DNA from: Halichondria panicea
Lineage: Eukaryota; Porifera; Demospongiae; Suberitida; Halichondriidae
DNA length: 64,000 nt
NCBI RefSeq assembly: GCF_963675165.1
Contig: NC_087385.1
Location: 842,001-906,000 of the forward strand
Direction: 5' to 3'
Shown here: positions 1-10,344 of the stretch, one piece after another
Numbering within the stretch: position 1 is the first letter of the stretch
Layout: each line of letters begins with the position of its first letter
The notes under the pieces: model-generated
What the model saw: only the letters and a program-made list of their open reading frames with translations
What the model was told of the DNA's origin: nothing
The model's database searches: none
Translations under genes and position numbers: made by a program

Positions 1-179
1 ATTGCACATAACCACAAGACTATAAATACATACACATGAAGTGAAAACAGAAATAACAAGATCAAAAGTCCTATACCTAACCCTAATTATATGACCCGTT
101 CCAAATTTGGGAATTAAGCATCTGAAAGAGCTTCTTCTCTAAAATGATATCATCAAAGTTCATATTTGAGTGATAAAAC

Positions 180-378
180 TACCGTATAGCGGGTATATTT
201 CGAGGGTATACACTTTCGCAAATTGACCGTTTAAAAGGTTTTCGGGAATTCAGAATAGCAGTCTTTCTGCAGCGTGTATGCGTGCGATATTAAATTCGTG
301 GGAATAAATGTTCGCGGTAGATGCTTGATCAGCGAAAACCACGAACATTTATACCCTCGAAATATCCGCTATACGGTA
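180..378. mobile_element. MITE, about 200 bp, TACCGTATAGC inverted repeats
   Basis: Inverted termini of about 30 bp start with TACCGTATAGC on the left and end with the reverse complement on the right. The right arm lacks 2 bp relative to the left. The terminal TA fits a TA target duplication, as in mariner-type MITEs. No coding capacity is seen. A related element lies at 23688-23868. Confidence 0.6.
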
Positions 379-736
379 TTTGCCAATTTGGCCACACCAC
401 CTCTACAGTGTATTGAAGAACAAGAAGGATGTCACTATATATATAAGATAGCCATGCCAGTACACCTCAATGAACCTCTCTCCTTTGCACTGGTACTCTT
501 AGCTATCACTTTCAATTCAGTTGCCTTGGTTCTCATGGATAATAACAAGGGTGTATACGACCTTAATAAATAGCCTAAGTCTTGTTAAAGCTGCCAGATC
601 AACAGTCCTAAGGTACCTCACTCTAACACATGTCCCCTCAGCTTGTAAGGCTGGGACACACTATAATAGCTTGTATGTACACTCCTCTCAAAGGCAGCCC
701 TATACACAATCCTCCTCCTACCAGCCACCTACTCAC

Positions 737-905
737 CTGGTGACAGCACTGCTCCTGGTGACCTGGACACACTCACGTTCCTCCCGTCCAGGGGGTACAG
801 AGTGCAAGTGAAGCCGCACAAGGCCTCCCTTAAACTGATGCTCTTCTTCACAAACAGGTCACAGTCCACTCTCCTGTAGTCGGTGTGATCCAGCTGCTGC
901 AAGAT
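737..905 (-). pseudogene. DNAJA2-like co-chaperone, C-terminal domain exon fragment (locus 1)
   Basis: Read on the minus strand, this segment encodes a typical type I DnaJ substrate-binding segment (LREALCGF, then PLDGRNVSV and SPGAVLSPG), followed by a good donor (CCAG|GTGAGT) at 737/736. DNAJA2-type proteins are cytosolic J-domain co-chaperones of Hsp70. Only this exon is recognisable here. Upstream of about 905 the sequence no longer matches the sister locus at 17.6-17.9 kb, and no J domain or zinc finger is seen. This copy lacks the 1-bp deletion found in the sister exon, but it looks isolated, so it is called a gene fragment. The rest could lie to the left, outside the window, only for the 3' exons. 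Confidence 0.6.
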
Positions 906-1095
906 GTGAAGATAAAAGTATTTACCAATTTGACCACACCATGGATAATAGCCCATAGACCAAGGCCAAAAAATGACATTATGGCCCCATCCAAATGCTG
1001 GATTGATAATTTAAAAGACCTCTTTCTAAGCTTTCAGAAAATCATACAATTTTTGACATTGGATTAACGGTAGGAAAGTTATGTCTGTTAAAAGA

Positions 1096-1385
1096 TGTTC
1101 AACTACAACCCCCCTCACGTTTAATTGAATATGATCGCAACAGTTTAGTAATGCTGAGATTAGGTGATGATAACATTACAGGGTACACAGGTCTTACAAT
1201 GTGTGGATAGAGCTGCCATTCTACAGTGCTTGCAGTCTAGAGAGTAGATTACCACACATTTGTGAGTAGTTGTACTTACCTTGTCACTATGGTCGTCACC
1301 AGCAGTGTTCTGAAGAGACAAGACATAAAGTGTTTAGTTCACACGAGTTCAGAGGTTAAATAATAATGTAACACGTAGGAAACAA
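1096..1385. repeat. Segmental duplicate of 18670-18955
   Basis: About 290 bp closely match 18670-18955 in the same orientation. Inside, on the minus strand, is a 30-nt open stretch (1280-1309) flanked by CTTCAG and GTAAGT, which looks like a micro-exon (NTAGDDHSDK). The same micro-exon-like stretch is kept in the second copy. It lies between DnaJ-related exons in both loci, so it may be a DNAJA2-locus exon; this is an inference. Confidence 0.55.
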
Positions 1386-1460
1386 AAATTATTATAATTA
1401 TACGCTAACATCACGTGACTAGTACGATCTTTAGTTAATCATGGTATGTGTCGAAAATGG

Positions 1461-2503
1461 GTTGAACCATAGATAGAACAGTAGGAAGGATTGGAAACGA
1501 ATGTTTGCGTGAAACACTCCGCGTTATAGGGTGTGGCTAAAACTACAAAGGATTAATCCTGTCTTGACTGCCATACAATGTGCTGTACATAGAAATGATT
1601 GTTGTTAAAAACGATTGATGTCAAAACTTCAAGTCTAAATTAACTGAATTAATGGCTGCCATCAGCAGAGCTTTGCAGCTCTCTTCTCACTCTTGCAGCT
1701 ACCAATAGCTAGCGTTCTAGTGCAGAGCTAACTACTAAGTAGAGTAGTAACACTCGGTAAACAATTTTGGCTACGTGCTCTTCTGAAAAGGCTGCAATGG
1801 CATTCCAAGTAAGCAAAACTAGCAAAAACGAAGCATTTTTTGCAAATCCACAAATTGAAAACATGGCTAGAAGCCTATAGAAACTCTTACTTGCACTTCA
1901 TTGATCCTTGAGCAGCTGTAGCAGTCTACACAGACAGACACACAAACACACTACCGTATCCCTCGCTTGCGCATGCGCACCGAGGCATAGTAAATGCTAT
2001 ACAAGAAGGAATAGCACTTACTACTATGAAGTTGTGGGAAGTCAAGGCCCGTGGTGTGTCTGAAAGTATACTACAGCAGTTTTGAAGGACTATACTGCAA
2101 ACATTTATGAACTGTTATTATTTACGGTACAGCTTATATCCATGCATAGCATGAAGCCATTCTATATAGCACTTAGATACATAATAACCAAGTCAAGTTT
2201 CCGCTTCACAGCAGGGAAAGAGAAAAGTTGACATGGAGTAAGCTAAACTCAACAAAAATTAAAAACGGAGTAAAAGACAACGGACTTAGTCAGTGGTGTA
2301 AACTTACTTCTCTAGAGTACCTCCCAGCCCCTGAGTGATCGCTAGTGGATAGGAGAGCTAGAAACAGTTGAAATATACATTCAACTAGAGTACGGTAAAA
2401 CTAAGCGAGCGCAAAATCATAACGCGGAGTGTTTCACCGGTTTACACAGAGGGGCCTGCATGGTCGTTTCCAATCCCTCCTACTGTTCAATCTATGGTTG
2501 AAC
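1461..2503. mobile_element. Inverted-repeat element, about 1.04 kb, with a nested MITE
   Basis: The left end (GTTGAACCATAGAT..., running to the motif ACACTCCGCGTTAT) reappears inverted at 2419-2503. The homologous region at about 19984-20015 has the flanks (TCGAAAATGG and GTACCAACTG) separated by only about 18 bp, so it looks like an empty site. A second MITE (right end TGCGCACCGAGGCA at 1987, extending left to about 1595) is nested inside. No transposase coding sequence is visible, so the element is non-autonomous. Confidence 0.6.
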
Positions 2504-2699
2504 GTACCAACTGAAATAGCATTTTTTAAGCTTTCAGGATACCACAAAGTCACTGAAAGTAGGTAACCAGAAATAAATTAATTGGGCCTTTCAAAAATTG
2601 GCACTTGGGACCATCGTGGACCATCGTCCTGTAAGTGGCTGCTTATTCACTACTGCATTATGCTCAGTATTCACTGGAGAATTGTGCTCCCTTTTGTAG

Positions 2700-3118
2700 G
2701 TGGACAGAGTGTATTTTGAAGTGGAGCTGCCAAGGACTAGTGGACTCCCTAACACCTCCATGTTTGTCTCCAAGGTGACCGCCCGGGGAAACACTTTATG
2801 CACTGGAGTGTATAATGCATACCATACCATACAGTGGAACCTTGTAACATTGGGGGATAAGATATTGGCCATTATACAGAGGTGTCCTTTGTTGAGGGGT
2901 TGTTTTGTACTGGGTACTTGACCTTTTATTTATATCTGCTGTTTGTCTTTCTGCAGAATGGTTGTTAAGTTCCACTGTATTATACGATTATTATATTACA
3001 TGTCATAACAAAGTACATGAACCTAATACGAATATAGGAGTGGTGTGTTGGACGGACGGTCGATTATATTGCTCAGAGATTCAAACTAAAGAACGACAAT
3101 CACAAAGCACATGCTTAA
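2700..3118 (+). pseudogene. ZFAND1-like C-terminal exons, broken (copy 1)
   Basis: Two exon-like blocks, both phase 0, are present. Block 2700-2774 encodes VDRVYFEVELP...MFVSK. Block 3038-3118 starts EWCVGRTVDYIAQRF, with acceptor TATAG and donor GTAAGT. Together they resemble the C-terminal ubiquitin-like region of AN1-type zinc-finger protein 1, which acts with the proteasome and Cdc48/p97 in stress granule clearance. The last codon before the donor is TAA here but CAA in the sister copy at 32675, and the next exon is missing. The intron between the blocks holds a small element beginning CAGTGGAACCTTGTAAC. The family assignment is from motif memory and is moderate. Confidence 0.5.
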
Positions 3119-3200
3119 GTAAGTGAGACCACTAATACACTAACTGTTTGAGTGGCTCCTAGGTACTAGTTACAGGGAACTCCCACGCCCATAAGTGAAT

Positions 3201-3787
3201 TACCTTAAGGACACTATTTTAAACGGGTACTAAATTTGGCGGTTTGGAGACCTACCAATTTGGCAGGTACTAATTTTAGCTATTTCATAATTCAGTTTCC
3301 AAATTTTTTAATTAGCGATAGGAATAATTATCACACACAATTGAATTGAATGAATTAGCTAGTGTCACAAACAATGCATTCAAAAGGGTCCTCTGGTGGT
3401 AAAACAGTTGTTCCATCCAATAGTCCTGATATGCCAGCCTTCATCCATCCATTATATATGACTTTTCTTCCTTTCTCAGTTGAAAAGAAGTTATACAAGT
3501 TAACTAACCATTGGGCATGGAGTGGTTTAATCACTGAAAGACGAAAGTCAACTTCAACATCTTCAAGAATACACTACTAAACTAGTACTATACTGTACGT
3601 ACATATACATGTATTATATTTGTTGTACTAGACCTATAATGATAGCTAATAGACTACTTCCATTTAAACGAATTTTAAAAATTTCTTTGGTTAAATAAAA
3701 GTATGCGAGTACTTATATTAGCGGTTTGGGTCGTTCTCGCTAAAAACGCTAAATTTAATACCCGTTTATAATAGTGACCTTAAGGTA
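3201..3787. mobile_element. TIR element, about 590 bp
   Basis: The left terminus TACCTTAAGGACACTATTTT is matched, inverted and with small differences, by the right terminus ending AGTGACCTTAAGGTA. Terminal TA suggests a TA target site. The interior has a short open frame, but nothing resembling a transposase. Confidence 0.6.
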
Positions 3788-4314
3788 TCATCAGCCACTT
3801 CTGTAGAGTTAGTTTTGATTTGGAAAAAAAACTTCCGTGTCTTATTGATTTTCTTGGTTTGCATTGCCTGCACCACCAACTAACTTGATCAGACACATCA
3901 CGTCGTGGTTTTTTGGACATTGGGATGTTACACCTATTGTGAATGGTCGTATATAATTTGTTGCTGCTACATTGCTTATTAATTTTTATTAACAGTTGCT
4001 GCTACATTGCTTATAATTAATAATTGATTTTTATTATTTATAATTATTTATCAGTCAACTCATGGTTGGTTATACCTTGAGCAATCACAGGTAGATGCCA
4101 GCAAGTGTCTCTGTCTTAAATACTGGATGATACCTGCCACTCCACCAAACAACACTGGTCCTATCACCAAAAAAGACATAGTTTGTATTCTACTTCTTCA
4201 ATTTCGCGGTAAACTTGCAGCAAGCACATGGCTTCCTGTGTCCCGCCCACTCCCGCCCACACGTTTATGAATCTAATTAGCGAGGTGCCGTATATGACAC
4301 CTGATCCTAATTTT
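3788..4314. other. Non-coding interval
   Basis: AT-rich, with poly-T runs and short imperfect repeats of TTATTAATTTTTATT type. No gene, RNA or splice-supported exon is seen. Confidence 0.5.
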
Positions 4315-4510
4315 TATTGCTTTTTAGTAAATTAATATCACTGCTTTTTAGTAAACATCACTGCTTTTTAATAAGTATCACTGCTTTTTACTAAACATCA
4401 CTGCTTTTTACTAAATATCACTGTTTTTTACTAAATATCACTGCTTTTTACTAAAATAATATCACTGCTTTTTAGTAAACTAAACATCACTGTTTTGCAC
4501 TGCTTTTTAT
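4315..4510. repeat. Degenerate minisatellite, about 20-bp unit
   Basis: About nine imperfect copies of a unit close to ATCACTGCTTTTTACTAA. It is followed by a segment (4515-4600) related to one at 11415-11470 (both contain AGAGTCACTTTTCTTGGTT), so a dispersed repeat lies next to it. Confidence 0.7.
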
Positions 4511-4514
4511 TAGT

Positions 4515-5090
4515 CTGGCCCCAGACCACTCCCTTGCACGTGATCTGACATGTGCCAGGGAGAGGGTCTGGCATTTAGAGTCACTTTTCTTGGTTCAGAT
4601 GTCAAAATTTGACATCTCCAATCAGATTCGCAAGAATGCAATTAAACTGTCACATGATTCCACTTCACAGAGGAGGTTGATAGTACTTGACCTTTGTCAT
4701 TTTTAAAACTATGCCAGTAGGCAATGGCTAACTTAAATTCCTGTATACATCAACTAAAAATGTTATTTCAAGTACAGAGAATCTTTCAAATTTCACTAAA
4801 TCTGTATAGGAGTAGAGATAATAGCCAGCCAGTTTTACCATCATCACCACGCCCATTTTCGACACCCCCGGTACGATATAGGTTGACCTTTGACCTTTAA
4901 TTAGAGATGTCAGACCAGAAGTAGTGCGTGGGCGTATTTTCATACAGTAATTCAATGGTAAAAAACGGAACCAGAATGTGAGTGAACAAGAAGGGCTTTC
5001 CGCAAGCCCTGGAAGAGTCTAGCAAACAACAGCTGTTCCCAGGGGTAAAAAATAGCGTAGAATTTGATTTTTATAACAGTTTTTATGATT
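4515..5090. other. Non-coding interval left of the LTR element
   Basis: It holds the dispersed AGAGTCACTTTTCTTGGTT repeat and unassigned unique-looking sequence. Open frames here are short and have no splice or family support. Confidence 0.5.
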
Positions 5091-5095
5091 TTAGC

Positions 5096-5242
5096 TGTCG
5101 TAACTTAGCTAGGTCTGGACTCACCGCTAAGTTACCAACTCAGTACTGGTTTACAGTTGACAGTTTAATAGAGACTAAAAACATTGAGAACACGCGTACA
5201 TAAATAGTACACATAGAACAGGAAGTAAACTAAACCACAACA
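5096..5242 (-). repeat. 3' LTR
   Basis: 147 bp, apparently identical to 9353-9499. It is preceded on the coding strand by the purine tract at 5243-5256. Confidence 0.92.
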
Positions 5243-5344
5243 TTCCTCCTTCCTTTAGTGAGGACTCACAAAATTAACTAATGACAAAAATCATTCAACT
5301 AATGACAAAACAATACCAATAAAATACCAGTTTCCAATCAATAA

Positions 5345-6511
5345 CTACCATTTAGGTTCATATCGATCCACAGTCTTACGGTTACGCTTAGGATATACTT
5401 TAATCGCAGTTGCAGGTTTTGAGACAACACCTTGACTAGGGACGTCGACAGGTGGTTCTACACCAACTTCAGGTAAAGGGGAGCTGTTTCCAGGAGTACT
5501 ATCAGCTTGAGGTGCATACGGTGTGGTCAATTCGTCAGGAAGAATTGCATTCGGAATAGGGACCTCTTCTGGCTCGGTAGGTTCGTCTACTGTTCGGTTC
5601 CGAACCTGGTCCACATGACACCTTCGCACTTGACCATTCTGCATCTTCGCTCGAAACGATACTGGTCCTGTCTTTTCCTGTATCACACCCGGTAACCAAC
5701 GATTTCCTGACTGGTAATTTCTGACATACACCAGGTCTCCGGGCTCAAAACTTCTTTCGCGAGCACGGTTGTCGTGTTGTTTCACCTGTTTTGCTTGTTG
5801 ACGTTCAACTCTCTCTGCTGTGTTCGGTTTAAGCAGATCTAGACGAGATCGTGGTCGACGACCTAACAAAAGTTCACTTGGGGATTGTCCAGTGGTTGAC
5901 TGTGCAGTTAACCTGTAAGCAAATAACACCGTTGCAAGTCTACTGCGCATCGAACCTTTTGTTTCCTTCTTAAGTCCCTTCTTAACTACTTGCACTGCTC
6001 GTTCAGCCAGGCCATTTGTAGAGGGGTGATAAGGGGCAGACAGAATTTGGTTGATACCATTTTTCTTCAGGAATCCTTTGAATTCTGCACTAGTGAAACA
6101 TGTGCCATTGTCAGACACAACACACTCTGGTAGGCCAAATTGAGAAAACAAAAACCGTAGTTCTTCGATCACTACTCGGGATGTCGAGCCAGATGTTGGA
6201 ATTGCTTCAATCCATTTTGAATGGGCATCAATGATAATCAAAAACATTTGTCCGTGAATGGGACCAGCATAATCGATATGCAATCTGGCCCACGGGCGTG
6301 TAGGCCAAGCCCAAGGATGGAGTGGGGCAACAGGTGGTTTTGACTGTTGTTGTTGACAGGGAATGCAATCTTGTACCGTCTCTTCGACGTCTTTCGAAAT
6401 ACCAGGCCACCACACATACATACGCGATAGTCCTTTCATGCGAGTGGTGCCAGGATGTCCTTCGTGCAGTTGTACGAGCACATCACCTCGGTAGGTCTTG
6501 GGTACCACCAC
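5345..6511 (-). CDS. Gag-Pol part 2: integrase, out of frame with part 1
   Basis: The open frame (388 codons from a GTG; no evidence that this is a real start) contains the integrase HHCC zinc module (LHEGHPG with CIPC, residues about 16-52). The catalytic core follows, with the DDE residues visible in HIDYAGP, VSDNGTC and NGLAERA. A GPY/F-like segment (WLPGVIQEKTGPVSF) and a proline-rich tail follow. It continues pol after a frame break relative to the RNase H part. The residues expected between RNase H and the zinc module are shortened, which favours a small deletion in this copy over a programmed shift. It ends about 100 bp before the purine tract. Confidence 0.9.
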   Translation of the reverse strand: MVVPKTYRGDVLVQLHEGHPGTTRMKGLSRMYVWWPGISKDVEETVQDCIPCQQQQSKPPVAPLHPWAWPTRPWARLHIDYAGPIHGQMFLIIIDAHSKWIEAIPTSGSTSRVVIEELRFLFSQFGLPECVVSDNGTCFTSAEFKGFLKKNGINQILSAPYHPSTNGLAERAVQVVKKGLKKETKGSMRSRLATVLFAYRLTAQSTTGQSPSELLLGRRPRSRLDLLKPNTAERVERQQAKQVKQHDNRARERSFEPGDLVYVRNYQSGNRWLPGVIQEKTGPVSFRAKMQNGQVRRCHVDQVRNRTVDEPTEPEEVPIPNAILPDELTTPYAPQADSTPGNSSPLPEVGVEPPVDVPSQGVVSKPATAIKVYPKRNRKTVDRYEPKW

Positions 6512-9324
6512 ACGATTTCCCCACAGTGTACTGAAAGTTCTTCTCGTCGCTCATAAAAGGGCATTAGACTGGTTTCCATGGCGGAACGGTGTGGCCATCC
6601 TTGTTGCACATACTGGTGAATAGTAGAGAGTTCTGGGTCTCGTCTGGTAGCCTCTTTGATATGTGCAGCCGTGATCGGTGAGGAATCGAGATGTTCCAGT
6701 AAGAGCACCAGTTCTGGTGGTGTTCGGTCATCAGGAACAGTGTCAGTTAAGGGCAGACGACTCAAAGCATCTGCATTACCGTGAGCTGTAGTGTTTCGGA
6801 ACTTCAGCTCGTACTCGTACATCGACAGTGCCAATGACCATCGACGAATCCTTGCGGAGGCTTGTAATGAGGTTGGTTTCTGTCCACTCAGCAGGCTCAA
6901 TAACGGTTTGTGATCCGTAATTAGAGTGAATTTTCGACCAAATAGGTATGCATAGAATTTCTTTACTCCGAAAACACAGGACAGTCCTTCCTTTTCAAGC
7001 TGCGAGTAATTTCTTTCAGCCGAATTCAAAGTCCTAGAAGCATAGGCTATCGGTCTCTCGGTACCATCAGGCATTTGGTGAGCAAGTACGGCTCCAATTC
7101 CGTATGCAGAGGCATCGCAGGCCAGAACAATAGGTAATTGGGGGTTGTAATGAGCTAACAGATTTGTTGATGTCAGCAGCTGTTTCGACCTGTTAAAAGC
7201 AAGTTCTTGCTCAGATGACCATTCCCATGGCACATCTTTGTTTAACAGCTTGTACAATGGTGTTAAGCGAGTGGCTAGATTCGGTAGGAACTTCCCATAA
7301 TAAGAAATCAATCCAATGTAGGACCTCAGTTCCGTCACATTGGTAGGGGTAGGTGCTTGCTGGACAGCACGGACTTTCTCAGGTAAGGGTCGGATACCCT
7401 TAGCGTCAACCAGGTGACCCAAAAACTCGACAGATGGAGCCATGAACGTGCACTTGCCTCGTTTGGCTCGCAAACCAGCTTCGGATAGGCGTTTCAACAC
7501 TTCCTCGAGTGATTTCAGGTTCTCCGCTTCGGTTGCACTAGAGATCAAAATGTCGTCCAAATACACCACTACCCCAGCAATACCCTGTAGCAGGGTCTCC
7601 ATGGTCTTCTGAAAAATGCCAGGGGCTGATGACACTCCAAAAGGTAATCTCGTGTATTGGAACAACCCTTTTAGGGTGTTGATTACCACATAGTTCTGAG
7701 ATTGGGTGTCAAGCTTTAACTGTTGATAAGCTTGTGTCAGATCTAATTTAGTAAAGATCTTTCCGTCAGCCAGGGTTGCAAATAAATCTTCCACCTTCGG
7801 CAGGGGGTAACGATGGAGTTTAGAAACGGGGTTAACTGTCATTCGGAAATCGCCACATATTCTCACACTCGTTCGATCACTCTTTAACACTGCCACAATT
7901 GGTGCGGCCCATTCAGCATAGTCCACGGGCTTCAGAGTGCCTTCCTGAACCAGCCTCTCCAGTTCCTCTTCAACTTTCGTTCGCATAGCATATGGAAGAC
8001 GTCTGGCTTTGTTAAAACGGGGAACAGCATCAGCGTCCACTACAAGGGAGGCTTCTTGTCCCTGGTACGTACCCAGTCCTTTCTGGAACACATCGGGGTA
8101 CTTGGCCAGTAAGTCCTGTAAACCTGGAGCTTGGGTATAGTGAATGTTAGACCAATTCAACTTAATAGCATTTAGCCAGTTCCTGCCAAACAACAAAGGT
8201 CCATTCCCTTGAACAACAACAAGAGGTAAGGTCACCTTTTTGTTATCATACACAACCTCAACATCAAAGCTTCCCATTACTACAAGGGGTTCCTTTGAGT
8301 AGGTCTGTAAGTTGATATCAGATGGGTCTAAGCTCCTCCCTGGCCACAACTGTTTGTACTGTGACTCTGATACTAGAGATACTGAGGCACCTGTGTCTAG
8401 TTCCATACACACAGTAGTACCCTCTATACTCACGGGTACTTTTATTGGGGGCTGGTAGATCCTGTGGATTCCTCCAACTTCTTCTACCATCAGCAGGAAG
8501 TCTTCGTCATCTGATTCTCCAGACTCTCTTGCTTGGTTTATTCCAGCCCTTTTCTTATACTTGTCATGTCGAGGGAACTTCTTCGGGTTTGGGCGTCCCT
8601 TGGCAGCTCGACACATCTTTTGCAAGTGTCCCACTTTATGACATCCTCTACACACAAAGTCCTTGTACGGGCAGTCATTGCCACTGTGACTCGTCTTGCC
8701 ACATCGATAACACTTCGAGTTAGTTTTAATCGGTTTCGGCGTCTGTTTCTGGACATAATGTACTCCTTCTTTATGGGATTCGCTTCCCATCTCACGAAGG
8801 TTCTTCTCTGCAGTCTCAGAACCTTGAGCAATCTGAATAGCCGTAGCCAATGTCAGCTCTCGTTCTGCTAGCAGCTTCTTCTGTATGTAGGTGTCCTTGA
8901 CTCCCCACACTAGCCTGTCACGTAGCACTTTGTCCAATGCAGCACCGTAATTACAAAATTCGGCTAGCTTCCTCAGCGCAGCTACATAGTCAGCAATAGA
9001 CTCTCCTTCTTTCTTCGCTCTAGAGTTGAATCGGAAACGTTGCATGACTTCGGTAGGCCTCGGACTGTAGTGTGCAGTAAGCACTTCCACCAGCTCCTCA
9101 AATGTTTTCTCTGCAGGCCTTGCTGGTGCAATTAGACTTCGCAGCAGATTGTAGGCACTACGGCCCACTACTGCGAGAAAGGTAGCTCTCTTCTTCACAG
9201 CACTACCATCTCCAGTGATATCGTTCGCAACAAAAAACTGTTCGAGTCTCTCCACATACTGCGGCCATTCCTCCAACGCTGGATCGAATTGCTCGAGGTG
9301 CCCAAGCAGTCCTGTAGCCATCAT
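6436..9324 (-). CDS. Gag-Pol part 1: Gag, protease, RT, RNase H (962 codons)
   Basis: This single open frame starts ATGATGGCT just inside the 5' LTR. The order is a Gag capsid-like region (to about residue 195), two zinc knuckles (CYRCGKTSHSGNDC and a second CRGCHKVGHLQKMC, about 205-240), an aspartic protease motif DTGAS (about 309), reverse transcriptase with YLDD (about 588), and RNase H beginning near ACDASAYGIG (about 735) with TDHKPL. All key residues are present. The frame then leaves the expected path around 6500-6520 and ends in unrelated residues at 6436, overlapping the integrase frame by 76 nt. Gag and Pol share one frame, as in several gypsy lineages. Confidence 0.92.
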   Translation of the reverse strand: MMATGLLGHLEQFDPALEEWPQYVERLEQFFVANDITGDGSAVKKRATFLAVVGRSAYNLLRSLIAPARPAEKTFEELVEVLTAHYSPRPTEVMQRFRFNSRAKKEGESIADYVAALRKLAEFCNYGAALDKVLRDRLVWGVKDTYIQKKLLAERELTLATAIQIAQGSETAEKNLREMGSESHKEGVHYVQKQTPKPIKTNSKCYRCGKTSHSGNDCPYKDFVCRGCHKVGHLQKMCRAAKGRPNPKKFPRHDKYKKRAGINQARESGESDDEDFLLMVEEVGGIHRIYQPPIKVPVSIEGTTVCMELDTGASVSLVSESQYKQLWPGRSLDPSDINLQTYSKEPLVVMGSFDVEVVYDNKKVTLPLVVVQGNGPLLFGRNWLNAIKLNWSNIHYTQAPGLQDLLAKYPDVFQKGLGTYQGQEASLVVDADAVPRFNKARRLPYAMRTKVEEELERLVQEGTLKPVDYAEWAAPIVAVLKSDRTSVRICGDFRMTVNPVSKLHRYPLPKVEDLFATLADGKIFTKLDLTQAYQQLKLDTQSQNYVVINTLKGLFQYTRLPFGVSSAPGIFQKTMETLLQGIAGVVVYLDDILISSATEAENLKSLEEVLKRLSEAGLRAKRGKCTFMAPSVEFLGHLVDAKGIRPLPEKVRAVQQAPTPTNVTELRSYIGLISYYGKFLPNLATRLTPLYKLLNKDVPWEWSSEQELAFNRSKQLLTSTNLLAHYNPQLPIVLACDASAYGIGAVLAHQMPDGTERPIAYASRTLNSAERNYSQLEKEGLSCVFGVKKFYAYLFGRKFTLITDHKPLLSLLSGQKPTSLQASARIRRWSLALSMYEYELKFRNTTAHGNADALSRLPLTDTVPDDRTPPELVLLLEHLDSSPITAAHIKEATRRDPELSTIHQYVQQGWPHRSAMETSLMPFYERREELSVHCGEIVWWYPRPTEVMCSYNCTKDILAPLA

Positions 9325-9352
9325 AGAGTTCTAACTCCTCGTCGCCAATTTA

Positions 9353-9499
9353 TGTCGTAACTTAGCTAGGTCTGGACTCACCGCTAAGTTACCAACTCAG
9401 TACTGGTTTACAGTTGACAGTTTAATAGAGACTAAAAACATTGAGAACACGCGTACATAAATAGTACACATAGAACAGGAAGTAAACTAAACCACAACA
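9353..9499 (-). repeat. 5' LTR
   Basis: 147 bp, matching 5096-5242. The internal region begins 3 to 4 bases beyond it with TTGGCGACGAGG, the likely primer-binding site. The tRNA was not identified. Confidence 0.92.
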
Positions 9500-9504
9500 T
9501 TAGC

Positions 9505-10344
9505 ATTTGATGCTTGTTTTGTGTGTGATTTTTTCTCAAAGGTGATCATCATTTTGGCAACCAAACATGAAAATGAACAAAAACACAAGTGAGCATGTCT
9601 TTCATCTCTAACTCTCTCCAGATTATGCAAAAAGTTGCTACAATAAGCTTTTATTTCTTGCGGAATCACATATTGCATGGATAGATGGGTGGAGCTGAGA
9701 ATAGAAATGCAGTAAAATCAAGCCAAGTGTACCAATAGATGTATTTATTTCTTAGAAGTTACTGAAAGTAATTATTGAAGCAATCTGAAAGCCTCTGTTG
9801 AAAAGAAACAAGAAAGATTGGAGAGAATTCCAAGGACAACAATGTAATCTATTAAAACTATTAAATTGCAAGAACTGATTCAATTTGCACACAAAACAAG
9901 ACAAGAGTAATCTACTGTATTAATTAGAAGCTATCAACAGAGTTGTATCATAGATTTATAGTTGTATGGCCTTAAATCTACATCACACTAAAAACTAATT
10001 ATTTAGACCAAATGAAATTGACAGAAAAGTTGCTTATAAAGATCAAGAAACAGATACAAGCGTAAGGTGAACATTGATGAGAGTTCTAAAACATGATACA
10101 ATATACTGAAAAGATAGTATGGTTACTTTAAATCCAAAAGAACTCTCTGAAGCAGGAGACATCACACTATTATAGGGACATCATAAAGATATACATTACA
10201 GAAACATTATAAACTTCATAATAAATATCAAATGGTTACAATGTTAACTCCTGAGTCCTGAGTGTCCATTTCATACTTTTTTAAAAGAGAATAGACCAAG
10301 CGGTTCAGCAGATATGCTAACTTTAAGATCATTTCCGGTATTAA
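9505..10344. other. Non-coding interval
   Basis: AT-rich sequence between the LTR element and the next inverted-repeat element. No gene, RNA or clear repeat is recognised. Confidence 0.5.

Larger units (their letters stand above)
5091..9504 (-). mobile_element. Ty3/gypsy LTR retrotransposon, young insertion
   Basis: The element spans 5096-9499 and is flanked on both sides by the 5-bp direct repeat TTAGC (5091-5095 and 9500-9504). Two 147-bp LTRs appear identical by eye, and each reads TGT...ACA on the coding strand. Coding is on the minus strand. Next to the 5' LTR is TGGCGACGAGG, a likely primer-binding site. Next to the 3' LTR is the purine run AAAGGAAGGAGGAA (5243-5256), the polypurine tract. 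Gag, protease, RT, RNase H and integrase follow in gypsy order. Identical LTRs imply recent insertion. One frame break separates RNase H from integrase, so this copy is probably not autonomous. Confidence 0.93.

Noticed and set aside
70-90. CCTAACCCTAA, telomere-like
   Set aside because: Single short occurrence, repeated at about 37965 only because the segment is duplicated; no array.
274-573. 99-codon frame near the window start
   Set aside because: It overlaps the MITE at 180-378 and has no family or splice support.
8445-8871. Plus-strand and alternate minus-strand frames inside the retrotransposon
   Set aside because: They are shadows of the Gag-Pol frame, which has clear domain motifs.
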